Source of the DNA: Lysobacter avium
Lineage (GTDB): Bacteria; Pseudomonadota; Gammaproteobacteria; Xanthomonadales; Xanthomonadaceae
Direction of reading: 5' to 3'
Assembly: GCF_015209745.1 (NCBI RefSeq)
Contig: NZ_CP063657.1
Span: forward strand, 2,542,001-2,606,000
Length of the DNA: 64,000 nucleotides
Shown here piece after piece: positions 35,174 to 44,887 of this stretch. The first letter of the stretch is position 1. The number at the start of each line of letters is the position of its first letter. The notes beneath the pieces are model-generated. The model worked only from the letters and a program-made list of their open reading frames with translations, had not been told where the DNA came from and made no database searches. The position numbers were made by a program, and so were the translations under genes.

Positions 35174-38100
35174 TCAGACCCCGGTCGCCGCGTCCAAGGC
35201 CTCGCCGGGACCATCGGCCAGGAATACCTGCACCTCGCGCGGGTTCTGGTCGTCCAACAGCCGGAACGACAGGTCCGCCTGCGCCACGCCGTCCAACAGC
35301 AGCCGCGTCGCGTCGCCTTCGTGATCGCGCGACACCTCGATCCGGTATTCGGTATCGCCGTAGCGGTAGCGCATCTGGAAGCCGGGCCAGTCGTTTGGCA
35401 GCGTCGGATCCAGGTGCAGGCGGCTGCCTTCGCGCCGGATGCCAAGCAGTGACTCGACCATCAGCCGGTACATCCAGCCCGACGAGCCGGTGTACCAGGT
35501 CCAGCCGCCCCTGCCGACGTGTGGCGGAACGGCGTACACATCGGCGGCCATGACGTAAGGCTCCACCTTGTAGGTATGCAGCGACGCGGCCGCGCCGTGG
35601 TTGACCGGATTGATCATCCGCATCAGCTCCCACGCCCGCTCGGTGTGGCCGCTGCGGGCGAAGGCCATCGTCGCCCAGACCGCCGAATGGGTGTACTGGC
35701 CGCCGTTTTCGCGGACACCGGGCACGTAGCCGCGGATGTAGCCAGGGTCCTGCGCGGTCTTGTCGAACGGCGGATCCAGCAGCTGGATCAGGCCGGCCTC
35801 TTCGCGCACCAGGTGCTCGTCCAGCGAGGCCATTGCCTGCGTCGTGCGCTGCGGGTCGCCCGCGCCCGACAGCACCGCCCAGCTCTGGGAGATCGAGTCG
35901 ATGCGGCATTCGTCGCTGTCTTTGGAGCCCAGCGGCGCGCCGTTGTCGAACCAGGCGCGCTGATACCACTCACCGTCCCAGGCGTGTTTCTCCAGGTTCT
36001 GCTGCAGCGTTTCGGCGGCTTGCAGGCACTCGGCGGCGAAGCGGTGGTCGAGGTGCGCCTCCGCCAGCGGCGCGAAGTGCTGGAGTACGTCGTAGAGGAA
36101 GAAGCCCAGCCACACGCTCTCGCCGCGGCCGCGCTCGCCGACACGGTTCATGCCGTCGTTCCAGTCGCCGGTGGCGATCAGTGGCAGGCCGCGTTCGCCG
36201 GTCAGCTCCAGGCCACGGCGGATGGAACGCACGCAGTGCTGGTACAGACTCTGGCGCAGGGTCGAGCGCAAGGGCAGGTCGAAGTAGGACTCCTCGCCCG
36301 GAGCGACCGGACGGCCCTCGATGTAGCTGACCGGTTCTTCCAGCACGTCGCGGTCGCCGGTGGCTTCCACGTAGCGGCATACCGCGAGCGGCAGCCACAG
36401 GTAGTCGTCCGAGCAGCGTGTCCGCACGCCGCGGTCCTGCGGCGGGTGCCACCAGTGCAGCACATCGCCCTCGGGGAACTGATGCGCCGCGCTGCGCAGC
36501 AGGTGGCTGCGGACCATGGCCGGCTCGGCGTGGACCATCGACATGGAGTCCTGCAGCTGGTCGCGGAATCCGTAGGCACCGCCGGACTGGTAATAACCGC
36601 TGCGGGCCAGGAACCGGCAGGCGATGGTCTGGTACATCAGCCAGCCGTTGGCGAGGACGTCGAACGCTGGCTCCGGGGTGTCGACCTGGATCGCCCCCAG
36701 CGTCTGCAGCCAGTACATGCGGACCCGGTCGAGGGCGTCATGGGCGGCGTCGTTGCCGCGATGGCGGCGGGCGACGGCGACGCACTCGCCCCAGTCCTCG
36801 CCCATGCCGAGGCGGAACACGGTCTCGTTGCGTTCGCCCGGCTCCAGGGTGATCGGGACCTGGATGGCGGCCACCGGATCCAGCCCGGCACCGATCTGGC
36901 CCGAGAGGCGCTCGCGGGTCAACCCCGCCGGCGCCTGCAGGGTGCCGTTGCGGCCAATGAACTCCAGGCGGTCGCCGGTGATGCTGCGCTCGTCGGCGCC
37001 GGCGTCGGTGTCGAAGAACGCGACCCGGCCTTCGAACTCGGTGTTGTAGGGGTTGCGCGCGGTGAGCACGCCACTGTCACCGTCGATCTCGGTGATGACG
37101 TGCATGCCCGTCTTGCCGTGCAGGTCGCCCAGGATCCACTCCACGTAACCGGTGGCACTGAGGCGACGCGGACGACCGGAGCGGTTGGCCAGCTTGAGCA
37201 CGCTGAATTTCACCGCGTCGTGCAGGTCCACGTAGACCCAGAGTTCACTGATGATCCCGTTTTCCTCGTGCTCGTAGACGCTGTAGCCAAAGCCGTGGCG
37301 GGTGCGGTACGGCCCGGTGCCGCGGCACGGCAGGGGCGTCGGCGACCACACGTGGCCGGTGTCCTCGTCGCGCAGGTAGAACGCCTCGCCTGCTGGATCG
37401 CTGACCGGATCGTTGTGCCACGGGGTCAGCCGGAACTCGTGCGCGTTCTCGCCCCAGGTGTAGCCCGGCGAGCTTTCGCTGACCACGCAGCCGAACTGCG
37501 CATTGGCCATCACGTTGGACCACGGGGCGGGTGTCGTCTGCCCGTCGACCAGGTCGATCACGTATTCGCGCCCGTCCGGGGAGAAACCGCCGATGCCGTT
37601 GTCCAGGATCAGCTCGCGAGCGCCGGGGTCGAACGGCCACGCGTCGAAGCTGGCCCGCGGCGCCGGGCCCTCGCCCGCGTGGCGCGGCATCAACTCGTAC
37701 TGCTCCGGTGCCGGGCCCAACAGGGCGGCCAGCGGCGGCGCCGGCGGGCGCACCTCCAGTTGCTCGGCCAGGCTGCCGCGCCTGTCGCTGAGCACGACCC
37801 GGGCGACGGCCTGCATGAGGATGCGGTCCTCCTGCGACATCTGCTGGGTCGGGCGCACGAAGATGCCGCCGGGACGGTCGATCAGGTGGGCGCCGGCACC
37901 GGCGGCGATCAGGCCCAGGACCTGGTCCTGCAACTGCTGGCGGTAGCCGGCCTGGTCCTCGTTCCAGATCACCAGGTCCACCACCAGACCTTTGAGGCGC
38001 CAGTAGGCATGCGCCTGGGCCAGCTGGCGGACCAGTTCGATATTCGCGACATCGGCGATCTTCACCAGCACGATTGGCAGGTCGCCGGAAATCGACTGCC

Positions 38101-41100
38101 CCCACAGGCCCGACTGGCCGCGGCGGTTCTGCCGCAGCAGCGCTGGTTCCGCACGCAGCGCGGAGTTGGTGTAGAGCACCAGTCCGGCCAGACGCTCGTA
38201 GAGCTGGGCGTGGATCTGGGTGGCGTTGATCTGGTTGCGCACCACTTGGCTGTGCGTCCACGCCATGTCGAACACGCGGTCGGCCAGGCCACGGTCGCGG
38301 TACTTGTCGATCATGCCGCTGGCGTCACCGCGGGTCGGGCTGACGCCGGAGACCATGTCGATACTGGCCACCTGACCTGGTGCCAGGGTGATGCGGCAAC
38401 GGATCGCCACGATCGGATCCAGCACCGACCCTTCACTGCCCGAGAGCTGGTCGGATGTGGTCAGTGCGTCCGGACTCTGCAACGTGTTGCCGCGGCCGAT
38501 GAAGCGCGAGCGGTCGGTCTCGTAGGAGATCGCATCCACCGACGCATCGTGCACGGCGACCAGATGGAACATCCACGGCGGCGTCTCGTCGAGCTCGCGG
38601 CGGCGCCGGGTGCACAGGATGGCCTGGCGGCCGCGATCCAGCTCGGTCTGCACAAACAGGTTGCTGAAAGCCGGGTGCAACTCATCGGCAATCGCCGGCG
38701 CGAGCACCACTTCGGCGTAGGTGGTGATCTCCACGGTGCGGGTGGTGCTGGCGCGATTGGCGATGCGCAGGCGGCGCAGCTCGATGTCGTCCTCGGGTGA
38801 CACCGCGATCGCCGTGTGCATCTCGAAATCGCGGCGACGCCCGCGGAACTCGGCCTTGGCGTCGGAGAAGATCGCCTCGTAGGCATCCACGGCGACCAGA
38901 CTGGGCTGATAGGAGGTCGACCAGAAATCGCCGTCGTCCACATCGCGCACGTAACAGAAGCTGCCCCAGTGGTCGCGCACGGCGTCCTCGCGCCAGCGCG
39001 TGACCGCGATGTCGTCGGTACGGCTGTAGCCACCGCCCGCGCAGCCGACCATCACGTGGTAGCTGCCATTGGAGAGCATCTGGATCGCCGGCAGCTCCAT
39101 GTTGGGCGTGCGGAAGATCCGCAGGCGGGTTTCCGCCTGGTCGGTACGCTTGCCGGCGCTCGCCGCTTCGGCCGCGTGCGGGTGCAGCATGCCGGTGCGC
39201 GGGATGCGCTCCTGCAGCAGCAGCAGCGTCGCTTGCAGCTCCGGATCAGCCATGAAGCGGCGCTGCATGGGCTGGTCGCGGAGCAGGTAGTCCAGCGCCA
39301 GCAGGCCCATGCCCTGGTGGTGGACCATGAACGAGCGCACGACCACATGGTCCTTGCCCGGCGGCAAACGCGCCGGGGTGTAGTCGATCGCCTCGTACAG
39401 GCCGAAGCGGCCGGTGAAGCCCTTGCGGGTCAGCACCCGCAGGTTCTCGGTGGCTGCCTGCGGGGCGACCATCAGCGCCATCATGCTGGCGTAGGGCGCG
39501 ATCACCAGATCCTGCGCCAGGCCCCGCTTGAGGCCCAGCCCGGGCACGCCGAAGGCGCGGTACTGGTAATTCATGCGCGCATCGAACAGCTGGTAGCCCG
39601 ACTCCGATATGCCCCACGGCACGCCGCGCTGGCGTCCGTACTCGATCTGGCGGTCGACGCTGTTGCGCGCGGTCTGGTCCAGCAGTGTGCCGCGATAGCT
39701 CGGCATGACCAGTTGCGGCATCAGGTACTCGAACATCGAGCCGCTCCACGACAGCAGGGTCGGGTCGCCGTCCACCTCGGTCAGCAGCCGGCCCAGGGCG
39801 AACCAGGTCTCCTGCGGCAACTGTCCCTGGGCGATGGCGACGAAACTGCCCAGGCGCGCCTCCGATGCCAGCAGGTCGTAGTAGCCGTTGTCGCAGCGCT
39901 GCTCATCGACGTTGTAGCCGATGACCAGCAGACGCCGCGCGGGGTCGTAGAGGAAGCCGAACTCGGCCTGCGCGCACTGCCCGGCAATATGCGCCAGCCG
40001 CTCCAGCTCGGTGATCCGGTCGCGCGCCTGCCCGGCGATAGCCGGCGACGCGTGTGCGGTGAGCTCGCGCAGGCTGGGGATCGCGCCCGATGCCGCGTTG
40101 TCCGCGGAACTTGCGTTGCCCTCTGCGTCGGCGGACATCCACGCAAGCTCGGCGGCCAGGGCGTTGCACTGGGACTGCAGCGCGTCGGCCCAGTACGCCG
40201 AGGCCTCGCTGCCGGCGGCGTGCTGGCGCACCTGCTCGGCGTGGTCGTGCAAGCGATGCGCAAGCGCAGCGGCAGCGCCCAGCGTTGCAGGCGGGGTGGC
40301 CATCGCCGCATCCAGCTCGTCGGACATCGCGGCGATGGCAGTGACGGTCGGCACATCGCCGAGCGATTCGCGCAGTACGTCCAGGGTGTCGGCCACGCCC
40401 TGCCAGGCCACCGGGGTGACGACCGGTGCGTCCAGCATCGCCAGCAGTCCCTGGCGCAGGGTCAGCAGGTGGCCGGAGAGGTTGCCGCTGTCGACCGCGG
40501 AGATGTAGCGCGGCGGCAACGGCTGCAGGGTCTGGGTGTCGTACCAGTTGAAGAAGTGGCCGCGGTAGCGCGGCAGCGCCTGCATCGTGCCCAGCGTGCC
40601 GCCGACACGCTCCATCAGCGTTGCCGTGGTCACGTAGCCAAAATCCCATGCGGCCAAGTCGGCCAGCAGCGACAGGCCGATGTTGGTCGGGGAGGTGCGG
40701 CGCGCGACCACCAGGGCCGGGTATTCCTGCACGTTGTCAGGCGGCAGCCAGTGGTCCTGCGCGGTAACGTGGCTGTCGAAGAACGCCCAGGTACGTCGGG
40801 CCAGGCGCCGCAGGAATTGCAGCTGGTCCTGCGTCAGCGCGGTCGCCGGTTCGGCGCGCGGCGAGCCCAGCCACCACATCAACCACGGCGACGCGAACCA
40901 GGCCAGCAGCACCGGCGCGGCCACCAACAGGGCGCCCGGACGGACCAGCGCCAGCGCGACGCCCACCACGATCGCCACTACCGGCGCGGTCCACATCGAG
41001 CGCACGGTCGCCAGCGCATCGACCGGCAGGCTGCGGGCGACTTCGCTTGACGGGTTCCATTGCAGCAGGTGGCGCCGCGTTGCCAACCGCCACAGGGTCT

Positions 41101-43858
41101 TGCCGATCGCGGCGAGGCTGAACGCCGCCTCGTACGCAAGGCACGCCACTGCGAGCGGGGCGTGGACAAAACTGCGCAGGCTGGCGAACGCCGCCTGGCG
41201 CAGGTGGGCGCGAACCGACAGATCCGGCGGCCTGCGGGCGAAGTCGACGATGGATGCCAGCAGCGGCGGAATCAGGTAGATCGAGAAGATCCACAAGGTC
41301 CACGCCAGCGGCATCTTGGCCTGGAACCAGCCGATCAGCAGCAGCGCCAGCACCGCGGCGGGCACCAGGCTGCGGCGCAGGTTGTCGACCAGCTTTCCGC
41401 GCGAGAGCATCGAGAGCGGATTGCGCTCCCACTTCCGTCCAGCGCGCTGGACCCAGGGCAGCAGCCACGGCAGCAGTTGCCAGTCACCGCGGATCCAGCG
41501 CTGGCGGCGCTTGACGTCCACGGCGTAGCGCGACGGGTACTGCTCGTAGAGCTGCACGTCGCTGACGACCCCGGCCCGCGCGTAGCACCCTTCCAGCAGG
41601 TCGTGGCTGAGCACGCGGTTGGGCAGGATGCGGCCGTCCAGCGCACGCTCGAAGGCATCCACGTCGTAGATGCCCTTGCCGACGTAGGAGCCCTCGTTGA
41701 ACAGGTCCTGGTAGACGTCCGACACGGCGCGCGTGTAGGGGTCGATGCCCGGCTCGCTGCCAAACAGGCGCGCGTACCAGGAACTTTCCTCGCCGCTCAT
41801 GTTGATGCCGACCCGCGGCTGGAGGATGCCGTAGCCGCGCGTCACCACGCCGCGCACCAGGTCGAATACCGGGTGGTTCAAGGGATGTGCCAGCGTGCCC
41901 ACCAGTTTGCGGGCAGCGTCACGCGGCAGGTCGGTGTCGCTGTCCAGGGTGATCACGTAGCGCACGCCTTCCAGCTCCGCGATGTCACCGGTGATCTCCA
42001 TGAAGGCGGCGCGGGTGCCGCCACGCAGCACCCGGTTCAACGCAGAGAGCTTGCCGCGCTTGCGCTCGTAGCCCATCCACACGCCTTCGCGCGGGTTCCA
42101 TGCACGGGGACGGTGCAGCAGGAAAAACAGGTCGTGGCCGTTCGCGTAGCGCTCGTTCAACGCGGCAATCTGCGTACGCGCAGCCGTCAGCAGCGCCTCG
42201 TCACCGGGCATCACCTGCTCGGGCGCATCCAGGAAGTCCGATAGCAGTACAAAACGCAACTGCGGGTCGCGGTTGGCGAGGAACCGGACCTCCAGCGCCT
42301 CGACCAGCTCGCTTACCGCGGCGATGCTGGACAGCATGGTGGGTACGGTCACCACGGTGCGCGCGGAAGCGGGGATGCCAGTGGAGTAGTCCATCCGCGG
42401 CAGGGTGCGCGGCGTCGCCAGCAGGGTCGCGCCCCAGTTCACGCAGGCCACGCCCAGCTCGCTGAAGGCGACCACCCCGAGCAGCCCGATCAACAACAGC
42501 AATCCGTCGCTGATGGCCAGACGCGCGGCCTCCACCACCAGGCCCTGGGTGAAGAACGCCACGATCAGCGCAATCGGCAACATGTAAGCCAGCAATGGGA
42601 CCCGCCGCGCACCCTTGCGGATCGAGGCCTCCAGGGTCGGTCGTGCGCCCAGCGCATGTTCCAGCGTCGCGCGCCCGTCGTCGGCGAGATAGAAACCGAC
42701 ATGGCTGCGGATGTCCTTGGTCTGCGCCGCGCTCTGACGGGCCAGTTCGAGCGCCTTCTTCGCGACGTCGATCTCCTCCAGCCGCCCGCGACGAGCGATC
42801 TCCTCGGTGAGGTGGCGGTAGCGGTCGCGGGTGGCGAAATCCATGCGCGAGTAGGTCGCGGTGGGGTCCTGCCGCAGCACCGCATCCACCAGGCTGGCCG
42901 ACTCGACGAACTCCTGCCAGTCCACCAAAGTCAGGAAGCGCAGGCTGCTGATGCTGTTGCCCACCGACATCTGGTCCGAAGACTGGGTCTGGCCGTCGGC
43001 GTGGACGATCTGTTCGACATCGGTGCCGCCATCGGCCAGCCACTGCTCCACCCAGGTCAATGCCAGCGCCAGCACCGAGCCCTGTCCCTGCACCTGGCGC
43101 ACCAGCTCGGCGACGAAGGCCGGCGTCATCGGCGGCTGGCTGCGGGCCATGTCGGCGATCACCAGCACCAGGTCCTTGGGCCGCTTCTCGGCGGCGGTGG
43201 TGAGCCGGTCCGCCCAGATGTCGGCCAGATCCATGTGCACGCGATCGGCGGCGATGCGCAGGCCGACCCGGCGCAGGTTTTCGATCAGGGCCAGACGCAG
43301 CATGATCGGAATCGCCCACAACTCACCCAGTTTGAGCGGCGCAACTTCCTGGTAGGCGGCGACGAACCGCGCCAGGCTTTCGATCTCCAGCCGGCCATCG
43401 CCGTGGGAGATCGCGTTCAGGGCAATGTCGTACACACGCGGCAGGCCGGCCGAGGGTCCGTTGGCCAGGCGCGGCAGTTCGCGACTGTAGCCGCGCGGCA
43501 AATGCCGGCGCGCGATCGCGATCTGTTCCTGCACCAGGTAGATGTTGTCCAGCAGCCAGTCGCTGGCCGGTGTGATGCGCCGGTTGGCCTGCGCCGATTC
43601 GGTGAGCATCGTGCAGGTGTGGTCGAGCAGACGCCGGTTGTCGCTCAGGCGCTCCAGCAGCGACTCGGTGTGCGGCTCACTGGCCGACTGGAGCTGGTGG
43701 ACGGCGGCGAGATGGCGGCCGTGCTCTTCCATGCGCTGGGCGCTGAACAGCGAGTCGCGCAGCGGCGGCTCCTCGACGGCGGCCACCGGCTGGGGGCGGC
43801 GCGCGAACCTGCGCAGCAGGCCCGACTTCCGGTCGGACGGCGGCGTGGATTGCGGCAT
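35174..43858 (-). CDS. ndvB: NdvB-type cyclic beta-glucan synthetase
   Basis: A single open frame of 2894 residues, the size of NdvB/ChvB glucan synthetases. The N-terminal third contains a glycosyltransferase (GT84) core with VRYVITLDSDTDLPRDAARK near residue 640 and LDGRILPNRVLSHDLLEG near residue 745. Hydrophobic membrane stretches lie near residues 433-486, 826-866 and 956-992. The C-terminal part is a GH94 phosphorylase-like domain with GDWNDGMNRVGERG near residue 2565, holding the catalytic acid. It would polymerise and cyclise beta-1,2-linked glucan from UDP-glucose at the inner membrane for export to the periplasm. The product is inferred from family membership. Confidence 0.93.
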   Translation of the reverse strand: MPQSTPPSDRKSGLLRRFARRPQPVAAVEEPPLRDSLFSAQRMEEHGRHLAAVHQLQSASEPHTESLLERLSDNRRLLDHTCTMLTESAQANRRITPASDWLLDNIYLVQEQIAIARRHLPRGYSRELPRLANGPSAGLPRVYDIALNAISHGDGRLEIESLARFVAAYQEVAPLKLGELWAIPIMLRLALIENLRRVGLRIAADRVHMDLADIWADRLTTAAEKRPKDLVLVIADMARSQPPMTPAFVAELVRQVQGQGSVLALALTWVEQWLADGGTDVEQIVHADGQTQSSDQMSVGNSISSLRFLTLVDWQEFVESASLVDAVLRQDPTATYSRMDFATRDRYRHLTEEIARRGRLEEIDVAKKALELARQSAAQTKDIRSHVGFYLADDGRATLEHALGARPTLEASIRKGARRVPLLAYMLPIALIVAFFTQGLVVEAARLAISDGLLLLIGLLGVVAFSELGVACVNWGATLLATPRTLPRMDYSTGIPASARTVVTVPTMLSSIAAVSELVEALEVRFLANRDPQLRFVLLSDFLDAPEQVMPGDEALLTAARTQIAALNERYANGHDLFFLLHRPRAWNPREGVWMGYERKRGKLSALNRVLRGGTRAAFMEITGDIAELEGVRYVITLDSDTDLPRDAARKLVGTLAHPLNHPVFDLVRGVVTRGYGILQPRVGINMSGEESSWYARLFGSEPGIDPYTRAVSDVYQDLFNEGSYVGKGIYDVDAFERALDGRILPNRVLSHDLLEGCYARAGVVSDVQLYEQYPSRYAVDVKRRQRWIRGDWQLLPWLLPWVQRAGRKWERNPLSMLSRGKLVDNLRRSLVPAAVLALLLIGWFQAKMPLAWTLWIFSIYLIPPLLASIVDFARRPPDLSVRAHLRQAAFASLRSFVHAPLAVACLAYEAAFSLAAIGKTLWRLATRRHLLQWNPSSEVARSLPVDALATVRSMWTAPVVAIVVGVALALVRPGALLVAAPVLLAWFASPWLMWWLGSPRAEPATALTQDQLQFLRRLARRTWAFFDSHVTAQDHWLPPDNVQEYPALVVARRTSPTNIGLSLLADLAAWDFGYVTTATLMERVGGTLGTMQALPRYRGHFFNWYDTQTLQPLPPRYISAVDSGNLSGHLLTLRQGLLAMLDAPVVTPVAWQGVADTLDVLRESLGDVPTVTAIAAMSDELDAAMATPPATLGAAAALAHRLHDHAEQVRQHAAGSEASAYWADALQSQCNALAAELAWMSADAEGNASSADNAASGAIPSLRELTAHASPAIAGQARDRITELERLAHIAGQCAQAEFGFLYDPARRLLVIGYNVDEQRCDNGYYDLLASEARLGSFVAIAQGQLPQETWFALGRLLTEVDGDPTLLSWSGSMFEYLMPQLVMPSYRGTLLDQTARNSVDRQIEYGRQRGVPWGISESGYQLFDARMNYQYRAFGVPGLGLKRGLAQDLVIAPYASMMALMVAPQAATENLRVLTRKGFTGRFGLYEAIDYTPARLPPGKDHVVVRSFMVHHQGMGLLALDYLLRDQPMQRRFMADPELQATLLLLQERIPRTGMLHPHAAEAASAGKRTDQAETRLRIFRTPNMELPAIQMLSNGSYHVMVGCAGGGYSRTDDIAVTRWREDAVRDHWGSFCYVRDVDDGDFWSTSYQPSLVAVDAYEAIFSDAKAEFRGRRRDFEMHTAIAVSPEDDIELRRLRIANRASTTRTVEITTYAEVVLAPAIADELHPAFSNLFVQTELDRGRQAILCTRRRRELDETPPWMFHLVAVHDASVDAISYETDRSRFIGRGNTLQSPDALTTSDQLSGSEGSVLDPIVAIRCRITLAPGQVASIDMVSGVSPTRGDASGMIDKYRDRGLADRVFDMAWTHSQVVRNQINATQIHAQLYERLAGLVLYTNSALRAEPALLRQNRRGQSGLWGQSISGDLPIVLVKIADVANIELVRQLAQAHAYWRLKGLVVDLVIWNEDQAGYRQQLQDQVLGLIAAGAGAHLIDRPGGIFVRPTQQMSQEDRILMQAVARVVLSDRRGSLAEQLEVRPPAPPLAALLGPAPEQYELMPRHAGEGPAPRASFDAWPFDPGARELILDNGIGGFSPDGREYVIDLVDGQTTPAPWSNVMANAQFGCVVSESSPGYTWGENAHEFRLTPWHNDPVSDPAGEAFYLRDEDTGHVWSPTPLPCRGTGPYRTRHGFGYSVYEHEENGIISELWVYVDLHDAVKFSVLKLANRSGRPRRLSATGYVEWILGDLHGKTGMHVITEIDGDSGVLTARNPYNTEFEGRVAFFDTDAGADERSITGDRLEFIGRNGTLQAPAGLTRERLSGQIGAGLDPVAAIQVPITLEPGERNETVFRLGMGEDWGECVAVARRHRGNDAAHDALDRVRMYWLQTLGAIQVDTPEPAFDVLANGWLMYQTIACRFLARSGYYQSGGAYGFRDQLQDSMSMVHAEPAMVRSHLLRSAAHQFPEGDVLHWWHPPQDRGVRTRCSDDYLWLPLAVCRYVEATGDRDVLEEPVSYIEGRPVAPGEESYFDLPLRSTLRQSLYQHCVRSIRRGLELTGERGLPLIATGDWNDGMNRVGERGRGESVWLGFFLYDVLQHFAPLAEAHLDHRFAAECLQAAETLQQNLEKHAWDGEWYQRAWFDNGAPLGSKDSDECRIDSISQSWAVLSGAGDPQRTTQAMASLDEHLVREEAGLIQLLDPPFDKTAQDPGYIRGYVPGVRENGGQYTHSAVWATMAFARSGHTERAWELMRMINPVNHGAAASLHTYKVEPYVMAADVYAVPPHVGRGGWTWYTGSSGWMYRLMVESLLGIRREGSRLHLDPTLPNDWPGFQMRYRYGDTEYRIEVSRDHEGDATRLLLDGVAQADLSFRLLDDQNPREVQVFLADGPGEALDAATGV

Positions 43859-43983
43859 GCGAACAGATTTCCCGTTATCGCGCGTGGATTACGCGTCCGC
43901 GCATGCTCGCAGAGGCCACACCAAAATTCCGTGAAACGCGGGCTACCTCCGCACTGCCGGAAATTCCCCGCCATCCGCAGGGC

Positions 43984-44820
43984 TCAGCCGCACTTGGAAT
44001 AGCCGCAATTGAGGCAGGTGGCGCAACCGTCCATGATCACGACCGCCTTGGTGCTGCACTTGTGGCACATCGCCGCGGAGGGCGGAAATGCCACGCCGCC
44101 ATCGCCGGTGACCGCCACATCCTCGCTGCGCGGAGTGTCGCTGACCCGCGGCTCGGGAAACAGGTGGCCGCTGAGTTCGTCCCGCGGCGGCAGCTCGGCG
44201 GCGTCGACCTTCTGCGCAAGCGGGGTTACCTCAGTTTTTTTTTTGGACTCCATGGCCGCGTACGCCGCGCGCTTCTCGGCGATCAGCTCGCGCTGGGAGG
44301 CGCTCATCTCCGGGTCCTGGATCATCCCGATCGATTTGAGGTGCTCCTCCACGATGCTGCCCAGCTCGGCCACCAGCGAGGGCATGTAGACGCCACCGGC
44401 CTTGAAGTAACCGCCGCGCGGATCGAACACCGCCTTCATCTCCTCCACCAGGAAGGTCACGTCGCCGCCCTTGCGGAACACCGCCGACATGATCCGGGTC
44501 AGCGCCACGATCCACTGGAAGTGGTCCATGTTCTTGGAGTTGATGAAGATCTCGAACGGCCGACGGTGCTCGTGCTCGCTGCCGGCGTTGAGGATGATGT
44601 CGTTGATGGTGACGTACAGGGCGTGCTCGAACAGCGGCGTCTTCAGCTTGTAGGTCGTCCCGATCAGCGTCTCCGGGCGCTCGATCTTCTCGTGCATCTG
44701 GACCACGTTGCTGTCCATGTCGGCGGCCTGGGCGGCATCCTGCGCCGCGGTTTCGCGGACCCGGTCCTCGGCGCTGACGACGCTGTAACCCTTGATTTTC
44801 TGGTCGATCTTCATGGCCAT
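43984..44820 (-). CDS. nrdJb: NrdJb, small/C-terminal part of split class II ribonucleotide reductase
   Basis: In several gammaproteobacteria the cobalamin-dependent ribonucleotide reductase is split; this 278-residue product is the C-terminal piece, working with NrdJa. The core has SVVSAEDRVRETAA, TPLFEHALYVTINDIILN and GGDVTFLVEEMKAVFDPRGG. A hydrophilic linker follows, then a terminal Cys cluster with C252, C255, C266, C269, C272 and C277, likely the zinc-ribbon and redox-shuttle tail. The start at 44820 has AGGAG eight bases upstream. Residues 193-195 are encoded within a run of ten A, discussed separately. It lies 67 bases after nrdJa. Confidence 0.92.
   Translation of the reverse strand: MAMKIDQKIKGYSVVSAEDRVRETAAQDAAQAADMDSNVVQMHEKIERPETLIGTTYKLKTPLFEHALYVTINDIILNAGSEHEHRRPFEIFINSKNMDHFQWIVALTRIMSAVFRKGGDVTFLVEEMKAVFDPRGGYFKAGGVYMPSLVAELGSIVEEHLKSIGMIQDPEMSASQRELIAEKRAAYAAMESKKKTEVTPLAQKVDAAELPPRDELSGHLFPEPRVSDTPRSEDVAVTGDGGVAFPPSAAMCHKCSTKAVVIMDGCATCLNCGYSKCG
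44235..44244 (-). other. A10 homopolymer within nrdJb (possible slippage site)
   Basis: On the coding strand the sequence is TCC followed by ten A and then CTGAGGTAA. The native frame reads SKKKTEV. One extra A or a -1 shift gives AAC then TGA; loss of one A gives CTG AGG then TAA. Both shifted frames therefore stop within three codons, releasing a product of about 195 residues without the Cys tail. Ten A in a row is the longest homopolymer I noticed in this GC-rich window. Confidence 0.85.
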
Positions 44821-44887
44821 GGGCCAGACTCCTGCTGCGTTGGTTGGCGACGCGCCGGCCGTGGGGCTGCGCGCGGGGATGCGTGGC

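Noticed and set aside
35519..38800. Open frame of 1093 codons on the plus strand inside the ndvB-like gene
   Set aside because: It is antisense to a well-supported synthase, has skewed His/Arg/Gln/Val-rich composition typical of the reverse of GC-rich codons, and shows no family motif.
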